This document shows positions 1 to 5,381 of a stretch of 5,381 nucleotides of DNA, piece after piece. A model generated the notes under the pieces. The model had not been told where the DNA came from. It searched no databases and saw only the letters and a program-made list of their open reading frames with translations. The stretch comes from Bacteroides sp. CAG:443 (lineage in GTDB: Bacteria > Bacteroidota > Bacteroidia > Bacteroidales > Bacteroidaceae). The position numbers were made by a program, and so were the translations under genes. The stretch is taken from contig FR887776.1 in the NCBI GenBank assembly GCA_000432735.1, positions 3,727-9,107 on the forward strand. The letters are read 5' to 3'. Numbering within the stretch: position 1 is the stretch's first letter; every line of letters begins with the position of its first letter.

Positions 1-764
1 GGGTCAGTAGACAAAGTTGTCTTACCTGTACCAGACAGACCGAAGAAGATAGCTGAGCTCTTGCCTTCCTTGTCTGTGTTAGCAGAACAGTGCATAGAAG
101 CGATACCACGCAACGGGTTGAAGTAGTTCATCATAGAGAACATACCTTTCTTCATTTCACCACCGTACCAAGTGTTCAGGATAACCTGTTCCTTAGTAGT
201 CAAGTTGAATACAACAGCTGTTTCTGAGTTCAGACCCAGTTCTTTGTAGTTTTCAACTTTAGCTTTAGAAGCGTTGTAAACAACGAAGTCAGGTTCGAAT
301 GATTCCAATTCTTCTTTAGAAGGACGGATGAACATGTTAGTTACGAAGTGAGCCTGCCATGCAACTTCCATGATGAAACGAACTTTCAGACGAGTAGCTT
401 CGTTAGCACCGCAGTAACCATCAACTACATACAGTTTCTTGTTTGACAATTCTTTTGAAGCCAAAGCTTTCAAAGCGTTCCAAGTTTCTGTAGTAACAGG
501 TTTGTTATCGTTTTTGTATTCTTCTGAAGTCCACCATACAGTGTTTTCACTTGTAGCGTCTTTTACCAAGAATTTATCTTTAGGAGAACGACCAGTGTAG
601 ATACCAGTCATTACGTTTACTGCACCCAGTTCAGTTACCTGACCTTTTTCATAACCTTCCAGACCAGCTTTTGTTTCTTCAGCGAACAATACGTCGTAAG
701 AAGGATTGTGTACGATTTCTACGGTTCCAGTGATACCGTACTTAGTAAGATCTAAATTTGCCAT
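1..764 (-). CDS. pckA: Phosphoenolpyruvate carboxykinase (ATP), N-terminal part, cut by window edge
   Basis: Cytosolic enzyme interconverting oxaloacetate + ATP and PEP + ADP + CO2. In succinate-producing anaerobes it is known to run mainly towards oxaloacetate, conserving ATP. The reverse strand reads without a stop from an ATG at 764 to the window edge, giving 254 of the roughly 540 residues usual for the family; the C-terminal half lies outside the window. Visible family motifs are TGRSPKDK (residues 57-64, Arg59 in the substrate site), TWYGGEMKKGMF (198-209, with the Lys205/Lys206 pair), SMHCSAN (223-229, His225 a likely metal ligand), and the P-loop GLSGTGKTT (242-250, Lys248) followed by LSTD, where the window ends. 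The start gives the usual N-terminus MANLDLTKYGI. There is no Shine-Dalgarno sequence, only an A/T-rich leader, as is normal in Bacteroidota. The gene is divergent from upp, with a promoter candidate about 95 bases upstream. No frameshift or missing key residue was seen. Family assignment is very secure; flux direction is inference. Confidence 0.97.
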   Translation of the reverse strand, partial: MANLDLTKYGITGTVEIVHNPSYDVLFAEETKAGLEGYEKGQVTELGAVNVMTGIYTGRSPKDKFLVKDATSENTVWWTSEEYKNDNKPVTTETWNALKALASKELSNKKLYVVDGYCGANEATRLKVRFIMEVAWQAHFVTNMFIRPSKEELESFEPDFVVYNASKAKVENYKELGLNSETAVVFNLTTKEQVILNTWYGGEMKKGMFSMMNYFNPLRGIASMHCSANTDKEGKSSAIFFGLSGTGKTTLSTD

Positions 765-863
765 TGTTCAAATGATTAATTTGGTTATTATATCAAATGT
801 TTAGTTTTCCGTTTATACCGTCCAATAGACCAGTAAGTTCAGACCCCCTCGTCTTTGGCGATA

Positions 864-892
864 CAAAAGTAGTAGTTTATTTTTAAACTAAA
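864..892 (-). promoter_or_regulatory. Predicted pckA promoter, Bacteroidota type
   Basis: On the reverse strand the -7 element TACTTTTG (positions 871-864) matches the known Bacteroides consensus TAnnTTTG exactly. A TTTA at 892-889 stands 17 bases upstream as a weak version of the -33 TTTG. Transcription would start near 857-860, leaving a leader of about 95 bases before the pckA ATG. It is the only good match on this strand between the gene and position 930. The call rests on motif match alone. Confidence 0.6.
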
Positions 893-896
893 GAAG

Positions 897-922
897 TTAT
901 TACAGAAAAAAATCCGTAATAA
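897..922. promoter_or_regulatory. Inverted repeat just upstream of the pckA promoter, possible operator
   Basis: Perfect 7-bp arms TTATTAC (897-903) and GTAATAA (916-922) flank a 12-base A-rich spacer. The dyad lies directly upstream of the putative -33 box, centred about 50 bases upstream of the predicted pckA start. That is a position where activators of the CRP class often bind. The arms do not resemble a binding site I can name. In such A/T-rich sequence a 7-bp dyad can occur by chance, so the regulatory reading is tentative. Confidence 0.25.
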
Positions 923-1347
923 AGTAAAGATTTATACTTGTGTAACAAATCTGTCATTTCGACATTGCAACTATGAATATTACGACCTGAAACAAGAAGT
1001 CTGTTTACCAAATTTTTCAAGATTAAAGCCCTATCAAAAGAAATTCACGATACAAATAAAACTCCCGAAGCCGCAACTATCCTTGCTTTACTAACTACCT
1101 CTAATAAAGTACATTATTTGACAATATCCAAAGTTCCAGACAATCTTTACTGCCAAAGGAAATGTTTATCACTTCCACATCGGCCACAACACATCCGCAT
1201 CGCCATATCCGGAAAGAAGCGAATACAAACAAAAACAAGTCCAAGAGTACACTAATCCTCCTATTTATATTGCTAAAACTTATCTTGCCGACTTTACCTC
1301 CACAAGACACAACCCGTTTACACCTGATATATTTCACGAATTATCCG

Positions 1348-1355
1348 TATATTTG
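1348..1355 (+). promoter_or_regulatory. Predicted upp promoter -7 element
   Basis: TATATTTG matches TAnnTTTG exactly and ends 40 bases before the upp ATG, which would give a leader of about 35 bases. No good TTTG stands at the usual distance upstream; the nearest similar word, TTTA at 1317-1320, is 27 bases away, too far. The leader before the start (1377-1395) is A-rich with only a GAGA core in place of a Shine-Dalgarno sequence. Confidence 0.5.
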
Positions 1356-1395
1356 CGGCATAAACATGTAACAATCAAAAAAAGAGAAACAATCT

Positions 1396-2049
1396 ATGAA
1401 AATTGTAGAACTGAACCGGAATAATAGTATTCTAAACCAGTATCTGGCAGAGATTCGCGATGTAAATATACAAGGTGACAGCCTGCGTTTCCGCCGTAAC
1501 ATTGAGCGTATCGGAGAAATTATGGCATACGAAATCAGCCGTGACCTTCCTTATCAGCCGCTGGAAATACAGACGCCCTTAGCCATGGCAACCGAAAATG
1601 TTCCTGCCATACAGCCTGTCATTGCTACCATCCTGCGTGCCGGACTGCCGTTGCACCGGGGATTCATTAATTATTTCGACCACGCTGAGAATGCTTTTGT
1701 TTCGGCTTACCGCAAATACATAGATGCCGACAATTTTGATATTCATATAGAGTACATTGCTTCTCCACGTCTGGACGGAAAGACACTGATTCTGGTAGAC
1801 CCGATGCTGGCTACAGGCGGTTCAATGGAGCTTGCCTACAAAGCATTGCTCACCAAGGGTGAACCTGCACACATACATATTGCATCCGTCATTGCCAGCC
1901 GACAGGCAGTGGAACATGTACAGAAGGTATTTCCGCAGGACAAGACTACGGTATGGTGTGCTGCCGTCGATCCGGAACTGAACGCGCACTCTTACATTGT
2001 ACCGGGACTGGGAGATGCCGGTGACTTGTGTTACGGAGAAAAAGAATAG
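1396..2049 (+). CDS. upp: Uracil phosphoribosyltransferase
   Basis: Pyrimidine-salvage enzyme making UMP and pyrophosphate from uracil and PRPP in the cytosol. The 217-residue product is slightly longer than the roughly 208 residues usual for bacterial Upp. Family features seen in order are ILRAG (79-83), SPRLDGK (123-129), the PRPP-binding loop VDPMLATGGSM (134-144, acidic Asp135), and the C-terminal uracil-binding motif YIVPGLGDAGD (200-210), which ends LCYG where many homologues have RxFG. The ATG at 1396 is preferred because it follows a TAnnTTTG element at a sensible distance and no upstream in-frame start fits. The gene appears to be a single transcription unit: divergent from pckA and convergent with the kor operon, with a hairpin terminator about 105 bases after the stop. 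No link in function to its neighbours is apparent. The sequence resembles the wider UPRT family and lacks a PyrR-type signature, so a PyrR regulator is unlikely. Confidence 0.96.
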   Translation: MKIVELNRNNSILNQYLAEIRDVNIQGDSLRFRRNIERIGEIMAYEISRDLPYQPLEIQTPLAMATENVPAIQPVIATILRAGLPLHRGFINYFDHAENAFVSAYRKYIDADNFDIHIEYIASPRLDGKTLILVDPMLATGGSMELAYKALLTKGEPAHIHIASVIASRQAVEHVQKVFPQDKTTVWCAAVDPELNAHSYIVPGLGDAGDLCYGEKE

Positions 2050-2105
2050 ACCGTTTTGGAACAGACCCGTTCTCGTTTCGAAAACTCACGAGCAAATCTG
2101 AATTA

Positions 2106-2142
2106 TTTTTTGTACAAAAACTAAAATCTTTTGTACAAAAAA
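2106..2142. repeat. Twin TTTTGTACAAAA palindromes, centres 21 bp apart
   Basis: Two near-identical palindromes, TTTTTGTACAAAAA (2107-2120) and TTTTGTACAAAA (2129-2140), each centred on GTAC, have centres exactly 21 bases apart, close to two helical turns. Because each is self-complementary, they can also pair with one another in RNA: a perfect 14-bp A/U-rich stem (2106-2119 with 2129-2142) around the 9-base loop 2120-2128. They lie 57 bases after the upp stop and directly before the GC-rich terminator hairpin. The sequence is plain; the role is unknown. Options are a protein-binding pair, a transcript-end structure, or chance in A/T-rich DNA. Confidence 0.6.
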
Positions 2143-2154
2143 AATAAAAAGATA

Positions 2155-2190
2155 AGGCCGTTTCTCTTCTTTCTTGCAGAGAAACGGCCT
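2155..2190. terminator. Bidirectional intrinsic terminator between upp and kor
   Basis: AGGCCGTTTCTC (2155-2166) pairs perfectly with GAGAAACGGCCT (2179-2190), extended by T2167-A2178 to 13 bp, around a 10-base loop. Read from the kor side, the stem is followed by a long T-rich run (reverse complement of 2137-2154), making a strong terminator. Read from the upp side, only TATATTTT follows, so termination there is probably weaker. Convergent gene orientation on both sides supports a shared terminator. Confidence 0.88.
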
Positions 2191-2271
2191 ATATTTTAAA
2201 GAGATTTCATCTTGCATTCACGACGTTCAATAGTCTATGTTAGTGCAAGCATATCTCTGTCTGTTAACGGA

Positions 2272-3282
2272 TTATTTTATCTCCCAGGTATCATTGGTTG
2301 CCAGCAGTTCGGCAAAATTATGATATTTCTTCTTTGCTGAGACTTCTTCTATCTGTGCTTCGACAGCCGCATCGTAGGTCGGAGCTTCTACATCACGAAT
2401 CACTCCCAAGGCTATCGGGAAATCAGGACCTTCCATCAGAGCCAGCTTCAGCTGAAGGGTATGGTCTTCACAGTGAGCATCGTGTACCAGAATATCTTTT
2501 TCCGTAATACCGTTTTCGCCCAATTTGACAACCTTCAGTCCGAAACCTTCCTGCATCAATCCAAATTCCTTATTCGGGCCGAACAGCATCGGCTTGCCGT
2601 GCTCCAGATAAATGGCATTACGCTCACGGTCTTCCTTCTTCGCTACAGCGTTGTGGGTCCCGTCGTTGAAAATCACACAGTTTTGAAGGACTTCTACTAC
2701 CGATGTCCCTTTATGGCGGGCAGCGGCTTTCAAAACGTCAACAGAAGGGCCTCCGTCGACTGCCACACAACGGGCGAAGAAACGTCCGCGAGCGCCAAAG
2801 CACAATTCAGCCGGACGGAACGGGTCTTCTACCGTACCGTATGGCGATGACTTGCTGACAAAGCCACGTGCTGAAGTCGGAGAATATTGTCCCTTGGTCA
2901 GTCCGTAAATACGGTTATTCAATAAAATGATGTTAATATCCACATTACGGCGAATGGCATGAATGAAATGGTTACCACCAATGGCCAGTCCGTCTCCATC
3001 ACCTGAAATCTGCCAGATGGTAAGAGCGGGATTCACCACTTTGGCACCTGTAGCAATGGCTGCGGCACGTCCGTGAATGGTATGCATGCCATAGGTATTC
3101 ATATAGTAAGGCAAACGCGACGAACAACCGATTCCTGAAATAACGGCTATTTCGTGAGGTGGTACTCCCAGTTCGGCCAATGCCTTATGAAAGGAATTCA
3201 GAAATGCATGGTCGCCGCATCCCGGACACCAGCGTGGCTGACCTGCCTTGTAATCTGCTGCTGTATATTTTGTTTCGCTCAT
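2272..3282 (-). CDS. korB: 2-oxoacid:ferredoxin oxidoreductase, beta subunit (probably 2-oxoglutarate synthase)
   Basis: Thiamine-diphosphate and iron-sulfur subunit of an enzyme that interconverts a 2-oxoacid + CoA + oxidised ferredoxin with acyl-CoA + CO2 + reduced ferredoxin. At 336 aa it has the usual length for this beta subunit. WCPGCGDH (Cys19, Cys22), GIGCSSR (Cys53) and QNCVIF (Cys202) supply the four cysteines expected for one [4Fe-4S] cluster. The thiamine-diphosphate motif runs from GDGD (94-97) to NN (122-123), followed by IYGLTKGQ (125-132). The start is supported by a rare strong ribosome-binding site, GGAGGAG, 6 bases before the ATG. The gene is the second of a two-gene operon, 3 bases after the alpha stop, and ends before the bidirectional terminator. 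Substrate is inferred: the LTKGQ form and Bacteroidota context favour 2-oxoglutarate/succinyl-CoA, but pyruvate or branched-chain 2-oxoacids cannot be ruled out. No protein carrying 2x[4Fe-4S] follows. Confidence 0.93.
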   Translation of the reverse strand: MSETKYTAADYKAGQPRWCPGCGDHAFLNSFHKALAELGVPPHEIAVISGIGCSSRLPYYMNTYGMHTIHGRAAAIATGAKVVNPALTIWQISGDGDGLAIGGNHFIHAIRRNVDINIILLNNRIYGLTKGQYSPTSARGFVSKSSPYGTVEDPFRPAELCFGARGRFFARCVAVDGGPSVDVLKAAARHKGTSVVEVLQNCVIFNDGTHNAVAKKEDRERNAIYLEHGKPMLFGPNKEFGLMQEGFGLKVVKLGENGITEKDILVHDAHCEDHTLQLKLALMEGPDFPIALGVIRDVEAPTYDAAVEAQIEEVSAKKKYHNFAELLATNDTWEIK

Positions 3283-3285
3283 TGT

Positions 3286-5139
3286 TTACTCCTCCATTAA
3301 TTTAGTGAATGCTTCAACCAGTTCCTGTACGACAAAAGGCTGTCCCTTTACCTGATTGAACTGATGCAGGTGGATACCTTCAACTTTCATGCGCAAGTAA
3401 CCTGCCAACTGTCCCATATTTTGTTCGGCTACTACAATCTTCTTATAGCGACGGAGTACATCTTCTGTATTCTTAGGCAAAGGATTGATGAATTTGAAAT
3501 GAGCCAGTGCAGCCTTCTTTCCACGTTTATTCAGTTCATCCATAGCCGAATGCAGATGGCCGTATGTTCCGCCAAAGCCTACAATCAGCAAGTCCGCATC
3601 CGGATTGCCTTCAATCTTCAGTTCTGGAATAGAATCGGCAATCTTCGCCACTTTCTCGGCACGCAGATGAGTCATCAGATTATGATTTTCCGGCTCAGTA
3701 GAAATAGCTCCTGTTTCGTTGCTCTTTTCCAGTCCACCGATACGGTGCATAAAGCCTTCCATACCCGGGGTAGCCCAGTAACGTACGCCTGTCTGCGGAT
3801 TACGCTGGAAAGGTGTCCACGTTCCGGCCATGTCGGGAGTAACATACGGAGGACAAATAGCAGGATAGTCATTCATATCGGGCAAGCGCCATGCTGCCGA
3901 ACCGTTGGCAATATAAGCATCCGTCAGTAAGACAACCGGTGTCATGTGTTCCAACGCAATCTTACAGGCCATATAAGCTGCGTCGAAGCAGTCAGTCGGC
4001 GAAGATGCCGCAATGACAGGTATCGGACTTTCACCGTTTCTACCGTATAATACTTGCAGAAGGTCTGTCTGTTCCGATTTAGTAGGAAGACCGGTAGAAG
4101 GTCCTCCACGCTGTACATCGACAATCACCAACGGCAGTTCTGTAATCACCGCCAAGTTCATGGCTTCACTCTTCAGGCAGATACCCGGACCCGATGTCGT
4201 GGTAACGGCAAGCGCACCGGCAAAAGCAGCTCCTACGGCCGAAGCACATCCAGCAATTTCATCTTCACACTGAACAGTCTTAACACCCAGTGATTTATGC
4301 TTTGCCAGTTCGTGCAGGATATCGGTAGCCGGAGTAATAGGGTATGAACCCAGATAAAGCTGCAAGCCTGCTTTTTCGGCAGCCGCTATCAGCCCGTACG
4401 CCGTGGCCTTATTTCCGTTGATATCCATGTAACGTCCCTTTACCTTCTGCTCCTTACTGGGCACCATATAACTCATGGCAACCGAAGCGTGGGTGTTTTC
4501 TCCAAAATGATAACCGTCGTAAAGAACTTTCACGTTAGCTTCTGCTATTTCGGGTTTCTTCGCAAACTTTTCACGCAACAGTTTTTCGCCTACGCTTATG
4601 TCACGATGGAAAAGCCAGCACACTAGTCCAAGGGCAAACATATTCTTGGTACGCATGATGGACTTGTTATCCAGCCCGCTGTCTTTCAGACTTTCCTTAC
4701 ACATCGTTGTGATGGCAGCTTCCACTACCTCATTTTTAATGCCAAGTTCCGAGAACGGATTTTCCAACATGAACTGGGCTTTTTCCAGATCGCGCTTTGT
4801 AAAAGAATCAGTATCGATAATAATAACCGACTGAGGTTTGCAAAATTTATACTGTGTCTTCAATGCAGCGGGATTCATCGCTACCAGTACATCGCATTTG
4901 TCGCCCGGAGTATATACTTTCCCGGAACCAATGTGTACCTGAAATCCTGATACTCCGGTCAATGTTCCCTGCGGAGCACGAATATCGGCCGGATAATCCG
5001 GAAAGGTACTGATATCATTTCCTTCGGCAGCCGAGATATTGGAAAACATATTCCCCGCCAGCTGCATACCGTCGCCTGAATCACCCGAGAAGCGAACAAC
5101 TACATCATCCAGCTCCTTGACTATCATTTCTTCTGCCAT
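3286..5139 (-). CDS. korA: 2-oxoacid:ferredoxin oxidoreductase, fused gamma-alpha subunit (probably 2-oxoglutarate synthase)
   Basis: Partner of the beta subunit in a cytosolic ferredoxin-linked oxidoreductase. The 617 residues read as a fusion. Residues about 12-205 are the gamma domain, opening with the glycine-rich RFSGDSGDGMQLAG (16-29). Residues about 237-420 are the alpha pyrimidine-binding domain, with SYPITP (265-270), QCEDEIAG (290-297, Glu292 or Glu294 likely assisting thiamine diphosphate), TTTSGPG (313-319) and QRGGPSTGLPTKSEQTDL (343-360). Residues about 510-610 are the C-terminal transketolase-like domain. This gamma-alpha order is the common form of KorA. The ATG at 5139 is chosen because it gives the normal MAEEM N-terminus; an in-frame ATG at 5127 (Met5) would lose only four residues. 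The leader has no Shine-Dalgarno sequence. Known roles are reductive carboxylation of succinyl-CoA to 2-oxoglutarate, or the reverse. This suits an anaerobe that also carries PckA. The exact substrate is inference. Confidence 0.94.
   Translation of the reverse strand: MAEEMIVKELDDVVVRFSGDSGDGMQLAGNMFSNISAAEGNDISTFPDYPADIRAPQGTLTGVSGFQVHIGSGKVYTPGDKCDVLVAMNPAALKTQYKFCKPQSVIIIDTDSFTKRDLEKAQFMLENPFSELGIKNEVVEAAITTMCKESLKDSGLDNKSIMRTKNMFALGLVCWLFHRDISVGEKLLREKFAKKPEIAEANVKVLYDGYHFGENTHASVAMSYMVPSKEQKVKGRYMDINGNKATAYGLIAAAEKAGLQLYLGSYPITPATDILHELAKHKSLGVKTVQCEDEIAGCASAVGAAFAGALAVTTTSGPGICLKSEAMNLAVITELPLVIVDVQRGGPSTGLPTKSEQTDLLQVLYGRNGESPIPVIAASSPTDCFDAAYMACKIALEHMTPVVLLTDAYIANGSAAWRLPDMNDYPAICPPYVTPDMAGTWTPFQRNPQTGVRYWATPGMEGFMHRIGGLEKSNETGAISTEPENHNLMTHLRAEKVAKIADSIPELKIEGNPDADLLIVGFGGTYGHLHSAMDELNKRGKKAALAHFKFINPLPKNTEDVLRRYKKIVVAEQNMGQLAGYLRMKVEGIHLHQFNQVKGQPFVVQELVEAFTKLMEE
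3289..3295 (-). promoter_or_regulatory. Strong Shine-Dalgarno site for the beta subunit, inside the alpha coding end
   Basis: The reverse strand reads GGAGGAG followed by TAA, ACA and then the beta ATG, so the site overlaps the last alpha codons (Glu-Glu-stop). None of the other genes here has such a site. It suggests independent or coupled initiation to keep alpha and beta in equal amounts. Confidence 0.7.
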
Positions 5140-5229
5140 AATATGCTATTTAAAGTTTACAAATTCACTAGTCGCAAAATTGGCGAACTTCCTTTAAAAA
5201 TCAAAATAAAACCGCATTTATTTCATTTG

Positions 5230-5259
5230 TAAAGGTATACCTCAAGTTTTTCAAACAAT
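5230..5259 (-). promoter_or_regulatory. Predicted kor operon promoter overlapping a palindrome
   Basis: On the reverse strand TACCTTTA (5237-5230) matches seven of eight bases of the frequent Bacteroides -7 word TACCTTTG. ATTG (5259-5256) stands 18 bases upstream as a -33 candidate. The start would fall near 5223-5226, giving a leader of about 85 bases. The perfect palindrome AGGTATACCT (5233-5242) covers the -7 element and could be an operator. This is motif evidence only; a second, better -7 word lies farther upstream at 5362-5369. Confidence 0.4.
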
Positions 5260-5285
5260 AATAGTAGAATATTCTGAAAAAACAG

Positions 5286-5293
5286 TAAATTTG
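5286..5293 (+). promoter_or_regulatory. Predicted promoter -7 element of the tRNA-Arg
   Basis: TAAATTTG matches TAnnTTTG exactly and ends 8 bases before the first tRNA base. This places the transcription start practically at the mature 5' end, a plausible arrangement for a tRNA gene. No clear TTTG stands at the usual distance upstream. Confidence 0.5.
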
Positions 5294-5301
5294 CAATCCC
5301 T

Positions 5302-5341
5302 GCCCTTGTAGTTCAACGGATAGAATAGAAGTTTCCTAAAC
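5302..5341 (+). tRNA. tRNA-Arg(CCU), 5' half only; match breaks after the anticodon loop
   Basis: The sequence folds as the first half of a tRNA. It has a 7-base acceptor strand GCCCTTG (5302-5308), T8 and A9, D-stem GTTC (5311-5314) pairing with GAAT (5323-5326, one G-U pair) around the loop AACGGATA, and anticodon strand GAAGT (5328-5332). The loop TTCCTAA (5333-5339) carries anticodon CCT at 5335-5337. The returning anticodon strand should read ACTTC but reads ACGTA, so pairing fails after two bases. The next 40 bases contain no T-arm (no GTTCGA-type loop) and no CAAGGGC acceptor partner before the window ends. It is therefore a truncated or interrupted gene as seen here. Possible causes are integration of an element at an anticodon-loop attachment site, an intron, an old deletion, or a misjoined contig end. 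Confidence 0.75.
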
Positions 5342-5361
5342 GTATGTTCTTCCAAACAATG

Positions 5362-5369
5362 CAAAGGTA
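5362..5369 (-). promoter_or_regulatory. Bacteroidota -7 element facing left, past the broken tRNA
   Basis: The reverse strand reads TACCTTTG, the most typical form of the Bacteroides -7 element; its -33 partner would lie at or beyond the window edge and cannot be checked. Transcription would start near 5355, run antisense through the tRNA half, and reach the kor operon after a leader of about 215 bases. It lies in the sequence that replaces the tRNA 3' half. Confidence 0.4.
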
Positions 5370-5381
5370 GTAAAATTTAGA

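Larger units (their letters stand above)
765..1395. other. Divergent intergenic region between pckA and upp, no convincing gene
   Basis: These 631 A/T-rich bases hold the pckA promoter and inverted repeat at the left end and the upp promoter at the right end. The middle (about 930-1340) has no tRNA, no strong hairpin with a T-tract, no direct repeat array and no recognisable protein remnant. Two overlapping opposite-strand open frames of 69 and 78 codons (1162-1371 plus, 1101-1337 minus) have low-complexity translations without family motifs. The plus one runs through the predicted upp promoter. I treat both as chance. A small RNA cannot be excluded by eye. Confidence 0.6.

Noticed and set aside
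1101..1337. 78-codon open frame on the minus strand
   Set aside because: No recognisable motif or plausible promoter, and overlap with another chance frame in an intergenic region.
1162..1371. 69-codon open frame on the plus strand
   Set aside because: Low-complexity translation rich in Thr, Asn, Lys and Leu with no family motif, no ribosome-binding site, overlap with an opposite frame, and its end runs through the predicted upp promoter.
2211..2249. Inverted repeat CTTGCA / TGCAAG after the kor stop
   Set aside because: Only 6 bp with a 27-base loop and no T-run; not convincing as a terminator beside the much stronger hairpin at 2155-2190.
2461..2850. 129-codon open frame antisense to the beta subunit
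   Set aside because: Shadow of korB on the opposite strand, without motif or promoter.
3364..3930. 188-codon open frame antisense to the alpha subunit
   Set aside because: It lies wholly inside a well-supported gene; the translation shows no domain and is explained as a shadow of the coding strand.
5170..5189. Small hairpin in the kor leader (AGTCGC against GCGAACT)
   Set aside because: Six base pairs with a bulge; too weak to call a riboswitch or attenuator.
5302..5381. Complete tRNA gene running to the window end
   Set aside because: No T-arm, variable loop or acceptor 3' strand can be fitted after 5341, although enough bases are present for nearly the whole gene.

Overview
The window looks like ordinary chromosome from a member of the Bacteroidales (Bacteroides, Phocaeicola or a close relative). 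The evidence is the set of proteins (a bacterial ATP-type PEP carboxykinase and a two-gene 2-oxoacid:ferredoxin oxidoreductase with a fused gamma-alpha subunit), promoter motifs of the TAnnTTTG type in front of the genes, and A/T-rich leaders without Shine-Dalgarno sequences. Genus is an inference; I could not search a database.

Layout from left to right. Positions 1-764 (minus strand) hold the N-terminal 254 residues of PckA, cut by the window edge inside the nucleotide-binding P-loop region. Positions 765-1395 are a 631-base divergent intergenic region with a promoter for pckA at one end, one for upp at the other, and no convincing gene between. Positions 1396-2049 (plus) encode uracil phosphoribosyltransferase (Upp). 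Positions 2050-2271 separate the convergent upp and kor units and carry a pair of TTTTGTACAAAA palindromes followed by a 13-bp hairpin that can terminate transcription from both sides. Positions 2272-5139 (minus) are a two-gene operon: the fused gamma-alpha subunit (617 aa) followed after 3 bases by the beta subunit (336 aa) of a 2-oxoacid:ferredoxin oxidoreductase, most likely 2-oxoglutarate synthase (KorAB). Positions 5140-5301 are the kor leader and promoter region. At 5302-5341 (plus) lies the 5' half of a tRNA-Arg(CCU), with its own promoter, whose match ends just after the anticodon loop.

Functionally, PckA and Kor fit together in the CO2-dependent central metabolism of an anaerobe that makes succinate. 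PckA can carboxylate PEP to oxaloacetate with ATP gain, and Kor can carboxylate succinyl-CoA to 2-oxoglutarate using reduced ferredoxin, or run in reverse. Upp is an unrelated pyrimidine-salvage enzyme. I found no mobile-element gene, CRISPR array, defence system or unknown multi-gene system. The most unusual items are the interrupted tRNA at the right end and the twin palindromes behind upp.
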